Below, piece after piece: positions 29,142-38,952 of a DNA stretch of 51,967 nucleotides; the stretch's first letter is position 1; the number at the start of each line of letters is the position of its first letter. A model generated the notes under the pieces. It worked only from the letters and a program-made list of their open reading frames with translations. It did no database searches and was not told the DNA's origin. Position numbers and translations under genes: made by a program. Source of the DNA: Clostridium gasigenes (GTDB taxonomy: Bacteria; Bacillota; Clostridia; Clostridiales; Clostridiaceae); NCBI RefSeq assembly GCF_900104115.1, contig NZ_FNJM01000009.1:71109-123075 (forward strand), in the 5' to 3' direction.

Positions 29142-30345
29142 AGTGGTTGTAATAGTTTTAGATGGATTTGGAATTGGGTATATGGATGATGTTTATAAGG
29201 TAAGACCTTTAGATATAGGAGCAAATACCTTTGGACATATCCTGGAAGATAATAAAAGTTTAAGGTTAAAATCTCTTGAAAAATTAGGGATAATGAATCT
29301 TATGGGATATGAAAGTGATAATATGAAATATAGTGAAGAGGCAGTAGTTGGAAAGATGAACTTGATGCATTATGGTGCAGATACTTATTTTGGTCATCAA
29401 GAGATAATGGGGAGTATTCCATTAAAGCCTATTAATGAACCTTTAAAATCTATAATAGTGGATTTGGAGAAAATCCTTTTACAAAAAGAGTATAAAGTAG
29501 AAAAGTATTATAGTGGTGAGGACTATATTTTAATAATAAATGATGGAATAGTAATAGCTGATAATATAGATACAGATTTAGGTCAAGCTTATAATGTAAC
29601 AACTATTTTAGATGAGATTAAGTTTGAAGAAGCTTTAGAGGTTGGAAAAATTACAAGAAAATATGCTAAGGCTTCAAGGGTAATAGTATTTGGTGGGAAA
29701 GATGTAAAGTTAAAGGATCTAAAAGATAATACTTTATCAAAAGGAAATGGATATATAGGATTAGATACTCCAAAAACAGGAGTTTATAAAAATGGATATA
29801 GATGTATACATTTAGGCTATGGTGTAGACTATAGTAAACAAGTTCAAACTATTCTTACTGATAGGGGAATACAGTCTGTTTTAATAGGAAAAGTAGCAGA
29901 TATAGTTACTAATATAAAGGGGAAAAGTATTACAATGGTTGATACAAAAGAAATAATGAAAAGAACAATTAGTGAATTTAAAAATTTAGACAATGGGTTT
30001 ATATGCACTAATATTCAAGAAACTGATATTTCAGGTCATTGTGAAAGTGTAGAAAGATATTCAGAAATTTTGGAGATAGCAGATAAGTATATAGGTGAGC
30101 TTATGAATTTAATTAGTAGGGATGATTTATTAATGGTTATAGCAGATCATGGAAATGATCCTACAATTGGACATTCAAAGCACACAAGAGAACAGGTTCC
30201 TTTATTAATTTATAATAAAACTGCAAAAAATATTAATATTGGAGAACGTAAAACTTTAGGTGATGTTGGAGCAACTGTTAGCGACTTTTTCAATGGAGAT
30301 AAAACAGAAAATGGGCAGAGTTTCTTGGATTTATTAAAGGGGTAA
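29134..30345 (+). CDS. yhfW: YhfW-like phosphopentomutase-family protein
   Basis: This 403-residue alkaline-phosphatase-superfamily metalloenzyme resembles phosphopentomutase (DeoB). It has VLDGFGIGYMDDV for metal binding near the N terminus, DTYFGHQEIMGSIP where DeoB has a Thr-rich DTTTGHWE-type motif, NIQETDISGHCE, and ADHGNDPTIGHSKHTREQVP near the C terminus. The altered middle motif suggests a substrate other than ribose phosphate. Start overlaps yhfX. It is the last gene of the yhf run; no clear terminator follows before hcp. Confidence 0.85.
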   Translation: MSKVVVIVLDGFGIGYMDDVYKVRPLDIGANTFGHILEDNKSLRLKSLEKLGIMNLMGYESDNMKYSEEAVVGKMNLMHYGADTYFGHQEIMGSIPLKPINEPLKSIIVDLEKILLQKEYKVEKYYSGEDYILIINDGIVIADNIDTDLGQAYNVTTILDEIKFEEALEVGKITRKYAKASRVIVFGGKDVKLKDLKDNTLSKGNGYIGLDTPKTGVYKNGYRCIHLGYGVDYSKQVQTILTDRGIQSVLIGKVADIVTNIKGKSITMVDTKEIMKRTISEFKNLDNGFICTNIQETDISGHCESVERYSEILEIADKYIGELMNLISRDDLLMVIADHGNDPTIGHSKHTREQVPLLIYNKTAKNINIGERKTLGDVGATVSDFFNGDKTENGQSFLDLLKG

Positions 30346-30444
30346 GGGGTCAAAAGTTTAAAAAATTAGTTGTTATAGGAATAAGTTTAGTTTAATAGGA
30401 GATAAATAATTATGAGATAAATAAATTAAGGAGTGATTGTGATT

Positions 30445-32103
30445 ATGGAAAATCCTATGTTCTGTTATCAGTGTGAGCAAACAGCAGGGGGGAAAGGCTG
30501 TACAAAGATTGGTGTTTGTGGAAAGACACCAGAGGTTGCATGTCTTCAAGATTTGATCGTTTATCAATTAAAAGGAATTAGCATTTATGCAAAGACTTTA
30601 ATTGATAAAGGAGAAATTATAGATAAAAAAATAGTTGAGTTTGTTGAAAATTGTTTATTTACAACTTTAACTAATGTAAATTTTGATGCAGAGGTTCATG
30701 TAGAACTTTTAAAGGAATCTCAACAAATTAAAGAAGGGTTAAGAAAAAAAGCTAAATATAGTGATAACTACCCAGTGCAGGCTACATATAACTTAAGTAA
30801 TACAAAAGAAGAAATGCTTGAAGATGCAAAAAAAGCAGGTATTATGTATGACCAAGAGGTAGATGCAGATATACGTTCATTAAGACAAACAATAGTTTAT
30901 GGATTAAAAGGTGTTTCAGCTTATGGACATCAGGCAAGAGCTATAAAATATAATAGTGAGCAAGTAGATCAATTTTATTTTTTAGGTCTTGAAGCAACAA
31001 CTAATGATAAACTTGTATTAGAAGATTTAATTAGAATGACAATGAGAACTGGAGAAATTAGTGTTGAGGTAATGCGATTATTAGATGAAGCTAACACTAC
31101 TATTTATGAAAATCCAACTCCTCATATGGTAAATGTAAAGGTTAAAAAGGGTCCATTTATTATAGTTTCAGGACATGATTTAAATGATTTGCAAATGCTT
31201 TTAGAACAAACAAAAGGAAAAGGAATAAATATATATACTCATGGAGAAATGATACCAGCACATGGATATCCAGAACTTAAAAAACATGAACATCTTGTAG
31301 GAAATTTTGGTGGAGCATGGCAAGATCAACAAAAAGAATTTGATAATATTCCAGGATGTATATTAATGACTACAAATTGTCTTATGAAACCAAGACCAAG
31401 TTATAAAGATAGAATATTTACAACTAGTGTTGTTGGTTGGGATGCTATAAAATACGTTCCCAAAAATAAGGATGGTTACAAAGATTTTACTGAAATTATA
31501 AATAAAGCCCTAGAACTTGGAGGGTTTGAAAAAGATGAAGAAAAACATGAAATATTAGTAGGTTTTGGACATAAAGCTACACTTTCTCATGCAAATGAAA
31601 TAGTCGGAGCTGTTAAGGATGGTAAAATAAAGCATTTCTTCTTAATAGGTGGATGTGATGGAGCAAGATCAGGAAGAAATTACTACACAGATTTTGCTAA
31701 AATGGTACCACAGGATTGTATTATATTAACTTTAGCTTGTGGTAAATATAGATTCAATAAATTAAACTTTGGAGAAGTTGCTGGGTTACCAAGGTTATTA
31801 GATATAGGTCAATGTAATGATGCATATTCAGCAGTTAAAATAGCTACAGCTTTAGCAGATGCATTTGATACAGATGTAAATGGATTACCTCTATCAATTA
31901 TATTATCATGGTATGAACAAAAAGCAGTAGCAGATCTTTTAGCATTATTATCATTAGGTATAAAGGGAATATTCTTAGGACCAACACTGCCAGCTTTTAT
32001 AACACCTAACGTATTACAATACTTAGTAGATACTTTTGATATTAGACCAATAAGCACTCCAGAAGACGATTTAAAAACTTGTTTAAGACAATTAACTAAT
32101 TAA
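30445..32103 (+). CDS. hcp: Hydroxylamine reductase / hybrid cluster protein
   Basis: This 552-residue protein has the N-terminal iron-sulfur cysteines MFCYQCEQT, GCTKIGVCG and hybrid-cluster ligands around GHDLND, HGEMIPAHGYPE, TTNCL, GCDGARSGR and TLACGKYRFN. Hcp reduces hydroxylamine in vitro and detoxifies nitric oxide in anaerobes. I chose ATG at 30445 (MENPMFCYQC), 11 bases from AAGGAG; the upstream GTG at 30433 overlaps that site. A perfect terminator follows. Confidence 0.95.
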   Translation: MENPMFCYQCEQTAGGKGCTKIGVCGKTPEVACLQDLIVYQLKGISIYAKTLIDKGEIIDKKIVEFVENCLFTTLTNVNFDAEVHVELLKESQQIKEGLRKKAKYSDNYPVQATYNLSNTKEEMLEDAKKAGIMYDQEVDADIRSLRQTIVYGLKGVSAYGHQARAIKYNSEQVDQFYFLGLEATTNDKLVLEDLIRMTMRTGEISVEVMRLLDEANTTIYENPTPHMVNVKVKKGPFIIVSGHDLNDLQMLLEQTKGKGINIYTHGEMIPAHGYPELKKHEHLVGNFGGAWQDQQKEFDNIPGCILMTTNCLMKPRPSYKDRIFTTSVVGWDAIKYVPKNKDGYKDFTEIINKALELGGFEKDEEKHEILVGFGHKATLSHANEIVGAVKDGKIKHFFLIGGCDGARSGRNYYTDFAKMVPQDCIILTLACGKYRFNKLNFGEVAGLPRLLDIGQCNDAYSAVKIATALADAFDTDVNGLPLSIILSWYEQKAVADLLALLSLGIKGIFLGPTLPAFITPNVLQYLVDTFDIRPISTPEDDLKTCLRQLTN

Positions 32104-32105
32104 AA

Positions 32106-32179
32106 AAATAACTAAATCTATTCTGAAAGAAAACTATGATAATAAGCAACTAGAGTTTAAACTATTATTTATTGAATAA
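32106..32179. repeat. 74-bp direct repeat, copy A
   Basis: This segment matches 39208-39281 at 71 of 74 positions, beginning AAATAACTAAATCT and ending ATTTATTGAATAA. It is noncoding and immediately follows hcp. Confidence 0.85.
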
Positions 32180-32183
32180 CATA

Positions 32184-32228
32184 GATACTCCTTGACCTTA
32201 ACATAGGGTCAAGGAGTATCATTTTTTT
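32184..32228 (+). terminator. Terminator after hcp
   Basis: GATACTCCTTGACC and GGTCAAGGAGTATC are perfect arms, followed by A and seven T. Confidence 0.95.
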
Positions 32229-32350
32229 GAGGTGGGTATATATGAAAAAGGGCACATGAAAGTCATAACTAATACATTTCACTGTCATAAATATATGGGA
32301 TATTATATTTAGAAAATCTGAAAAAAGATTAAGGTGAAGGAGAGAGTGAA

Positions 32351-34321
32351 ATGTTAGTACTTAAAAATATTGTTAAGAAATTTAATGAGGTTAAGGTTTT
32401 AAATAATATTAATGTAGAGTTTAATGGAGGCATTAATTTTATATTAGGCTCATCTGGTAGTGGTAAATCTACTCTTTTAAAATTAATAAGTGGTATTGAT
32501 AATGAGTTTGATGGAGAAATATTTTTTAAAGGTGAGAGCTTAAAGAGTTTTAGTAAAAGCCAATTAGATTCGTATTATTATAATTCAGTAGGATTTATAT
32601 GGCAGAATTTTCAGCTTTTAAATCATTTATCAGTAGCAGATAATGTAAAGTTAGTTTTAGAATTATCAAATTTAAGTGAAGATGAAAAGAATAAACAAGT
32701 TAATATAATTCTTACTAGATTAGGCATTGCAAAACTTGCTAAAAAAAATGTAGGAAAGTTATCCGGTGGAGAAAAACAGCGAGTTGCAATAGCTAGAGCA
32801 TTAGTGAAAAATCCTGATATAATAATAGCAGATGAACCTACTGGAGCTTTAGATAGTAAATCATCAAAGGTTATTATGAGCACTTTAAAAAAAATATCTA
32901 AAGAAAAAATAGTTATAGTAGTTACCCATGATAAGTCGTTAGTTGATAATGAAAGTAATACTTTTCTTTTAAAAGGTGGTCAAATAGAAGCAATTTCTAA
33001 ATCAGCTACAGAAAAGATAGCAAATGTTAAAAAATCAGTTATAAAACCTAAGTTATCATTTGTAGGTGCAGTTTCTCAAGGGTTCAAAAATTTTAAAGGC
33101 CTTGGAATTAAATTTGTGTTGACCTCTCTAATATTAGTAATGTCATCATATTTTCTACTTCTAAATTTTAGTGGAAGTATAGTTAATGAGCAAGGGGAAA
33201 TTATTGATAAGTTAATAAGTGAGAAAGGTGATAAACTAAGAGATATAATGGTGCCAATTAGTGTTACTAGTGCAGGTGGTACTAGTGGAGATAATTCTTC
33301 AAATGGTGGTAATATAGATGTAAAGCAAGATGTATCAAGTTTAGTTGATAAGTATATGAATGATTCAAGAATAGAACATTTTATAGTGGGAGAGCCAATT
33401 TCAGATATGGTTATTTCAATTAATGGAATAAAGAGTAATTATAAAGTTGAAAATAGCGGTAACTACCCTGGTATGGAAAAATTAGTTTATGGTGCAATGC
33501 CAAATCAAAGTAAAAGAGAAGTGGCAATACCTAAATTAGTTATTGAAAGACTAAAGTTAAAGTCAGAAGATGTTGTGGGCACTAAAATTTCTGTTAAAGG
33601 TATTTCATTTGATTGGTCATCAGGACAACCATTGCAAAAAGAAGTTGTAGTTGATGATTTAACAATAGTAGGAGTAATAGATTCAACAGTAAAATATGAG
33701 GATGAAAAGGGTGGGATTATTTTATTTGAACCAGAAGATTCATTTATTTATAGTATGGCAGTTGTTAAAGAATTAAAAAAACAATCTAATGGCAGCACAA
33801 CTAATTTATCTTTTGAAATGAGAGTTAAAGAAGTGAAGGATATTATGCCAATTGTTGAAGAAATGAATAAGCTTGGAATAACACCTATGGGACAGTTTGA
33901 ATCTGTAAAAGATATACTTAAAATAAGTAACACTACAAGTGAACAATCGAGTTCAATATCATTAATAATAGCAATTGTAGCAATAGTTGTTACATTAGCA
34001 GTAACATTAATAAATTCCTATTTAAGAAAATCAGAGTATGCAATCCTTAAAATCAATGGATATTCAAATAAAAGTTTATTTAAATTAAGCATAGTAGAGT
34101 ATCTATTAACATCCCTACTATCAATAGCTATATTTATAGTAGCATCACCAGTAATAAATAATTTTTCAGGAAAAATGTTTAATATGTCAGCATCAGGAAT
34201 TGAAAGTATAATGCTCGGAATATTTATAATTTTAATTCAAGGAATTATTATGGGCATTATAGCATCATTAATATGCGCTAATACGAAGGTGAAAAATAAT
34301 TTAAGTACAGGTGATAGATAA
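32351..34321 (+). CDS. MacB-like fused ABC transporter half (ATPase plus FtsX-type permease), first subunit
   Basis: This 656-residue protein has an N-terminal nucleotide-binding domain (1-220: GSSGSGKST, KLSGGEKQRVAIARAL, IIADEPTGALD) and a transmembrane helix (about 253-275). A large extracytoplasmic domain (about 280-530) and three C-terminal helices (about 540-640) follow. This is the MacB (type VII) layout. Its stop overlaps the start of a similar gene by one base, suggesting a heterodimer. The downstream two-component system suggests a role in resistance to, or export of, peptides or envelope stressors. AAGGAG precedes the start region. Confidence 0.88.
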   Translation: MLVLKNIVKKFNEVKVLNNINVEFNGGINFILGSSGSGKSTLLKLISGIDNEFDGEIFFKGESLKSFSKSQLDSYYYNSVGFIWQNFQLLNHLSVADNVKLVLELSNLSEDEKNKQVNIILTRLGIAKLAKKNVGKLSGGEKQRVAIARALVKNPDIIIADEPTGALDSKSSKVIMSTLKKISKEKIVIVVTHDKSLVDNESNTFLLKGGQIEAISKSATEKIANVKKSVIKPKLSFVGAVSQGFKNFKGLGIKFVLTSLILVMSSYFLLLNFSGSIVNEQGEIIDKLISEKGDKLRDIMVPISVTSAGGTSGDNSSNGGNIDVKQDVSSLVDKYMNDSRIEHFIVGEPISDMVISINGIKSNYKVENSGNYPGMEKLVYGAMPNQSKREVAIPKLVIERLKLKSEDVVGTKISVKGISFDWSSGQPLQKEVVVDDLTIVGVIDSTVKYEDEKGGIILFEPEDSFIYSMAVVKELKKQSNGSTTNLSFEMRVKEVKDIMPIVEEMNKLGITPMGQFESVKDILKISNTTSEQSSSISLIIAIVAIVVTLAVTLINSYLRKSEYAILKINGYSNKSLFKLSIVEYLLTSLLSIAIFIVASPVINNFSGKMFNMSASGIESIMLGIFIILIQGIIMGIIASLICANTKVKNNLSTGDR

Positions 34322-36234
34322 TGATTACTTTAAAAAATCTAAGTAAAAATTTTGATGAATCTAAAATATATAGTAATACTAATTATAGTTTTAAGGGTAA
34401 TTCATTTACATGTTTTTTAGGACCAAGTGGGTCTGGTAAAACAACTTTATTAAATCTAATAGCTGGATTTGATAGAGATTATAGTGGAGATATTATTATA
34501 GATGAATTAAATATTAATAGTTTAAGTATGGATGAATTATGTAAATATCGCTTTAATAATGTAGGGTTTATTTTTCAACAGTATAATCTTTTGAAAGGTT
34601 ATACTTCATTGGAAAATGTATTAATGGGAATACATCTAAATGATAGTATAAGTGAAAAGGAAAAAGAGAGAAGGGCAGTAGAACTTTTAACTAAACTTGG
34701 ACTTAAAGGACAAATAAATCAAAGTATAGAAACCTTAAGTGGTGGAGAAAAACAAAGAGTTGCAATTGCAAGAGCTTTAGTAAATAATCCTAAAATAATT
34801 TTAGCAGATGAACCAACAGGTGCATTAGATAGTGAAGCTACTAAAAGTATTATGGAGATTTTAAAGGAAATATCTAAAGATAGAATAGTTGTAGTAATAA
34901 CACATGATGAGGAAGTTGCAGCTTATGCAGATGAAGTAATTGAATTAGATAATTTTAATATAAAAGTTTATTCAGATGTGAATATTATAGAAAATAAAAA
35001 CTTAGAATATGAAGATAAAAACTTAGAATATGAAGAGGGAAATGATTTAAGACATAAGGGAAGTGTTGAAGAAGAAGCTTTGATTCCTAAACTAAGTAAT
35101 AATACTGCAATGAAGTTAAGCTTAAAAAACTTTAAAATTCATATGGTTAAGTTTATAGTAGCAGCGCTAATAATAGCATTTGGATCAGTGGCATTTGTAG
35201 GAGCACTAGCATCTAAAAATATTACTAATAATTTAATAAATGAGTTTAAAGAGAATAATATATTTTATAATAAAGGACAAGTGCCTGTATATGATAATGG
35301 TAAAATAGTTAATGAAGATATAAAATCTATATTTAATAAGTTAAATGCTATGGATAGAGTGGAGGATGTATATTATCAATATAAACTAGAGAATCTTAAA
35401 ATTATTTATAATAATAAAAATTTAGATATGATAATTAAGGTTCCAACAGCAACTTCAAAAGAAACTATGGCTTATGGAGACATGCCAAGGGATGGAAGTT
35501 TTGAAATTGTAATTTCATCAAATATAGCTAATAGGATGAGGTCGAATATAGAAGATATAATAGGCGAAAAAATATATCTTGAATATAGCAATAAAAACAA
35601 TGAAATAGAGAAGGTAGAGTTAACAGTATCAGGGTTAAGTAACTCTTCGTATCAAGACTTCATAGTAAGTACAGATGTGGAGAAAGATATATATGGTAAA
35701 TATAATATTGATGAAAATAATCCAGCAGCAGTATCCTTTGATGTGAAAAATTTTAATGATATTCTATCTGTTGATAAAGAACTTAAAGCTGATAATATAA
35801 GCGTGTTTACAAAATCATTAGATATTAAAGCTTTCCAAGATTCTTTTACTAGTCTAATAAAATTATACACAGTATTATCATATTTAATATTAATAATAGG
35901 AATTTTAATAAGTGTAGTTATGCTTTATAAAATTTCTATAGAAAGATATAAAGAGGTAGGATTACTTGGTGCATTAGGATATTCTATGAGAAATATGAAA
36001 AAAATAATGGTTAAAGAAAGTTTGTATTTTTCAGCATTATCAATAGTTACATCAATACTTTTATTTAAGGTGTTAGATATTGTATATGTAATGCAATTTG
36101 GATATAAATTAGATTTAAATGTAGTATCATATTTAATTCTAATGGGATTAAACCTGGTGTTGACGGTAGGAATATCATATGTTATAAATATGAAGTTAAT
36201 AAAAACAGAACCGGCAGTAGCATTACGAAAATAA
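34321..36234 (+). CDS. MacB-like fused ABC transporter half, second subunit
   Basis: This 637-residue protein has the same order of domains as its neighbour: ATPase (GPSGSGKTT, TLSGGEKQRVAIARAL, LADEPTGALD), a charged linker containing a duplicated KNLEYED motif, one transmembrane helix (about 275-297), an extracytoplasmic domain, and three C-terminal helices. The sequence is clearly diverged from the first subunit, so the pair is not a recent duplication. It starts inside the preceding stop codon (TAATG). It probably pairs with the first subunit in a heterodimeric mechanotransmission-type transporter. Confidence 0.88.
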   Translation: MITLKNLSKNFDESKIYSNTNYSFKGNSFTCFLGPSGSGKTTLLNLIAGFDRDYSGDIIIDELNINSLSMDELCKYRFNNVGFIFQQYNLLKGYTSLENVLMGIHLNDSISEKEKERRAVELLTKLGLKGQINQSIETLSGGEKQRVAIARALVNNPKIILADEPTGALDSEATKSIMEILKEISKDRIVVVITHDEEVAAYADEVIELDNFNIKVYSDVNIIENKNLEYEDKNLEYEEGNDLRHKGSVEEEALIPKLSNNTAMKLSLKNFKIHMVKFIVAALIIAFGSVAFVGALASKNITNNLINEFKENNIFYNKGQVPVYDNGKIVNEDIKSIFNKLNAMDRVEDVYYQYKLENLKIIYNNKNLDMIIKVPTATSKETMAYGDMPRDGSFEIVISSNIANRMRSNIEDIIGEKIYLEYSNKNNEIEKVELTVSGLSNSSYQDFIVSTDVEKDIYGKYNIDENNPAAVSFDVKNFNDILSVDKELKADNISVFTKSLDIKAFQDSFTSLIKLYTVLSYLILIIGILISVVMLYKISIERYKEVGLLGALGYSMRNMKKIMVKESLYFSALSIVTSILLFKVLDIVYVMQFGYKLDLNVVSYLILMGLNLVLTVGISYVINMKLIKTEPAVALRK

Positions 36235-36308
36235 GGCACTTGAAAATAGACTAGCAAATTGGTCTATGGCCCTGCCCGCCTTTGGTGTATTTATTTGAAA
36301 GTGCCTAA
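36233..36308. repeat. Dispersed hairpin element, copy 5
   Basis: AAGGCACTTGAAAATAGACT and TATTTATTTGAAAGTGCCTA are inverted ends, with AGGCACTT/AAGTGCCT perfect. The left end overlaps the stop codon of the second ABC gene. Confidence 0.65.
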
Positions 36309-36334
36309 GATGAATAGAAAAAATATATTATTAA

Positions 36335-36369
36335 TTTTAGACTAGATTAAATTTAAATCTAGTCTAAAA
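36335..36369. repeat. Perfect 14-bp inverted repeat between ABC and two-component genes
   Basis: TTTTAGACTAGATT and AATCTAGTCTAAAA flank seven bases. The T run is on the wrong side for a plus-strand terminator, so an operator or structural role is as likely. Confidence 0.55.
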
Positions 36370-36506
36370 ATTTATAGTGAATAATTTGTGATTTTTTAGT
36401 GACTATTAAGGGTAAAAGGTTACATTTATATTAGTATATAAGTATAAGATGATATTATTGTAGATAGACTTTTGTGATATATTTATTGTATAAGGTGGAG
36501 ATCAAA

Positions 36507-37187
36507 ATGAATAATAAGAATATATTAATAGTTGAAGATGAGGAGAAGATAAATAAAATGATTTGTGATTATTTTAGTCACAATGGATTTAATACTTATA
36601 GTGCTAAGGATGGTGTTGAAGGCATTGAAATGTTTAATAAAAGTATAGATATAATTATATTAGACGTTATGTTGCCAAGGCTAGATGGTTTTACAGTTTT
36701 AAGACGGATTAGAAAGGAATCTAATGTTCCCGTGATTATGGTTACTGCAAGGTCTGAGGAAGAGGATATATTAATGGGATATGAATTAAACGTAGATGAT
36801 TATATAACTAAGCCATTTAGTATAGATATTTTAATAGCTAAATCTAGGGTTTTACTTAATAGAATTGATTCAATGTCACAAAATATTAAAGAAGATATAT
36901 TAGAATACAATGGAATAAAATTAGATAAATTAAAGGTAGAAGTTTATATAGATGAAGAAAAAATAGAAATAGAGCCTAAGCAATTTGAGGTTTTAGCGTA
37001 TTTAATGGAAAATAAAAATATTGTTATATCAAGAGAAAAGATTTTAGAAACAAAATGGGGATATGAGTATTATGGAAATACTAGAGTTGTAGATTCTCAA
37101 ATAAAGAAGCTAAGAAAAAGCTTAAAGCATAAGTCATATTGTATAAAAACAGTGTTTGGAGTTGGATATAAATTTGATATTGAATAA
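36507..37187 (+). CDS. OmpR/PhoB-family response regulator
   Basis: This 226-residue regulator has a receiver domain (IVEDEEKINKM acidic pocket, phospho-acceptor Asp53 in IILDVMLPRLDGF, Lys in YITKPFS) and a C-terminal winged-helix DNA-binding domain ending KTVFGVGYKFDIE. I chose ATG at 36507, with GGTGGAG upstream. It overlaps the sensor kinase gene. It probably controls the preceding ABC pair, as in Bce-type detoxification modules. Confidence 0.93.
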   Translation: MNNKNILIVEDEEKINKMICDYFSHNGFNTYSAKDGVEGIEMFNKSIDIIILDVMLPRLDGFTVLRRIRKESNVPVIMVTARSEEEDILMGYELNVDDYITKPFSIDILIAKSRVLLNRIDSMSQNIKEDILEYNGIKLDKLKVEVYIDEEKIEIEPKQFEVLAYLMENKNIVISREKILETKWGYEYYGNTRVVDSQIKKLRKSLKHKSYCIKTVFGVGYKFDIE

Positions 37188-38952
37188 ATTATTTAAAAAA
37201 AGTATATTCTACAAATTATTTTTTATGAATTTAATAATACTAGTATGTATAGTAGTTTCACAACTATTTTTTCAAACAGTATATTTTGAAAAATATTATT
37301 TAAATGAAAAAGCAAAAGATCTAAAGATAGAGGTGAATAAATTTTCAACATTGCTTAATTATGAAAATGATAAAGTGAAAATAATGGATTATATAAGGAC
37401 AGTTAATAAGGAAAGTGGAATAACATTAGCTTTTAGATCAAAAGATTATAATGAAAATATAAATATGAACGACTATATGCAATCGGAAAATATTATAGTT
37501 AATGATGATATTTCAGGAAATGAGTATAGAATAGTGTTAGGCGATCAATTTAAAAATGTAAAAGTAAAAAAAGGAGATAGGGTGGAAACATATGGTATGT
37601 CTGATGACTATGGATATGTGTTTCTAAGTAAAATATTTGTAAATAATGTTGAAATCAAACCTATTTACGATATAGTGCCAAGTGAGTTAAATGTAGCAGC
37701 AGAGATTTTAAAACCTGCGTATAGTCTGAATTCATCGAATAGTAATATAAATGTTTCAGGAGTTGTTAGTAATATAAAATATGAAAGTAAATCATATTTT
37801 ATTAACATAGACTTATATTTAAGTTTAGATGAAAATAATTATATACTTAATAATAAAAATTATGAGGCTAAGTTAAAGAGCCCAAGTGGAGATAATGAAA
37901 TACTTCTTAATAGTGAGAGTAGAGGAAATGGTAGTGTAGTAGCATTTTCAAATTTATCTCAAGTAAATGATATAATGGGGACAATGAATGGTTTCTATTT
38001 TATTATATTTTTTATTATATTAATTCTAGTTATAATTATATCAATAGTTTATTCTAAATTTATGATAAGACCATTACTTGATATGAGTAAGGTTGCAAAA
38101 AGAATATCAGAATGTGATTTTAATCATAATTACGAGGTAGATAGAGAGGATGAAATAGGAACATTAGGAAACTCCCTAAACTTAATTTCAGATAATTTAC
38201 AAGGAGCTCTAAATGAACTTAAGAGTTCTAATATAAAATTAAAAGAAGATATTAATATTCAAAGTATTCAAGAGGAAAAACGAAAAGAGCTAGTGGCAAA
38301 TATATCTCATGAATTAAAAACTCCAATTACTATAATACAAGGGGTTATTGGTGGAATAAAAAATGGAATATACACCACAGAAATGTATGATGATATATTA
38401 GAGGAAACTGGTAAAATGAATGACTTAGTTAAAGAGATGCTAGAAATATCTAAGCTAGAATCACCAGCATTTAAGTTGAAGAAAGAACCTTTTGATTTGT
38501 GTAGAGTGATTTTAAAGGAAAATGATAAACTAAGATCTATGATAAATAAGAAAAAACTAAATTTTAATATTGATATAAATGATGAAGCTATTGCTGTAGG
38601 TGATGAAAAAAGAATTAATCAAGTTATAACAAACCTTTTTACAAATGCAATTAAATATACACCTTGTGGAGAGAATATCAATCTTAAAGTAGAGTTAGAT
38701 GGAAAAAAATATAAATTTACTATAGAGAATTTTGGAGTTACATTAGAAGAAGAGGATTTGAAAAATATATGGAATTCATTTTATAGAGGTGAAAAATCAA
38801 GAAATAAAAAATATGGGGGAACAGGACTAGGACTATTTATAGTTAAAATAATTCTAGAGTTACATGGAAGTAACTTTGGTGTAGAAAGTGGTAGTAATAG
38901 TGTTATATTTTTCTTTGACTTAGAATGTTATGAAAATAATTTATCAAATTAG
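37180..38952 (+). CDS. Sensor histidine kinase
   Basis: This kinase of about 590 residues has a transmembrane helix near residues 10-35 and a large extracytoplasmic sensor of about 230 residues. A second helix (about 270-292), a HAMP domain, the phospho-acceptor His377 in ANISHELKTP, the N box NLFTNAIKY and the G box GTGLGLFIVK follow. The start is uncertain: TTG 37180, 37174 or 37156 are all in frame and overlap the regulator gene. The large sensor domain differs from the intramembrane-sensing BceS type. Confidence 0.88.
   Translation: MNKLFKKSIFYKLFFMNLIILVCIVVSQLFFQTVYFEKYYLNEKAKDLKIEVNKFSTLLNYENDKVKIMDYIRTVNKESGITLAFRSKDYNENINMNDYMQSENIIVNDDISGNEYRIVLGDQFKNVKVKKGDRVETYGMSDDYGYVFLSKIFVNNVEIKPIYDIVPSELNVAAEILKPAYSLNSSNSNINVSGVVSNIKYESKSYFINIDLYLSLDENNYILNNKNYEAKLKSPSGDNEILLNSESRGNGSVVAFSNLSQVNDIMGTMNGFYFIIFFIILILVIIISIVYSKFMIRPLLDMSKVAKRISECDFNHNYEVDREDEIGTLGNSLNLISDNLQGALNELKSSNIKLKEDINIQSIQEEKRKELVANISHELKTPITIIQGVIGGIKNGIYTTEMYDDILEETGKMNDLVKEMLEISKLESPAFKLKKEPFDLCRVILKENDKLRSMINKKKLNFNIDINDEAIAVGDEKRINQVITNLFTNAIKYTPCGENINLKVELDGKKYKFTIENFGVTLEEEDLKNIWNSFYRGEKSRNKKYGGTGLGLFIVKIILELHGSNFGVESGSNSVIFFFDLECYENNLSN

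Noticed and set aside
32232..32300. A further copy of the hairpin element (GGGCACATGAAAGTCATAAC)
   Set aside because: Only the left end resembles the family; no right end could be matched.
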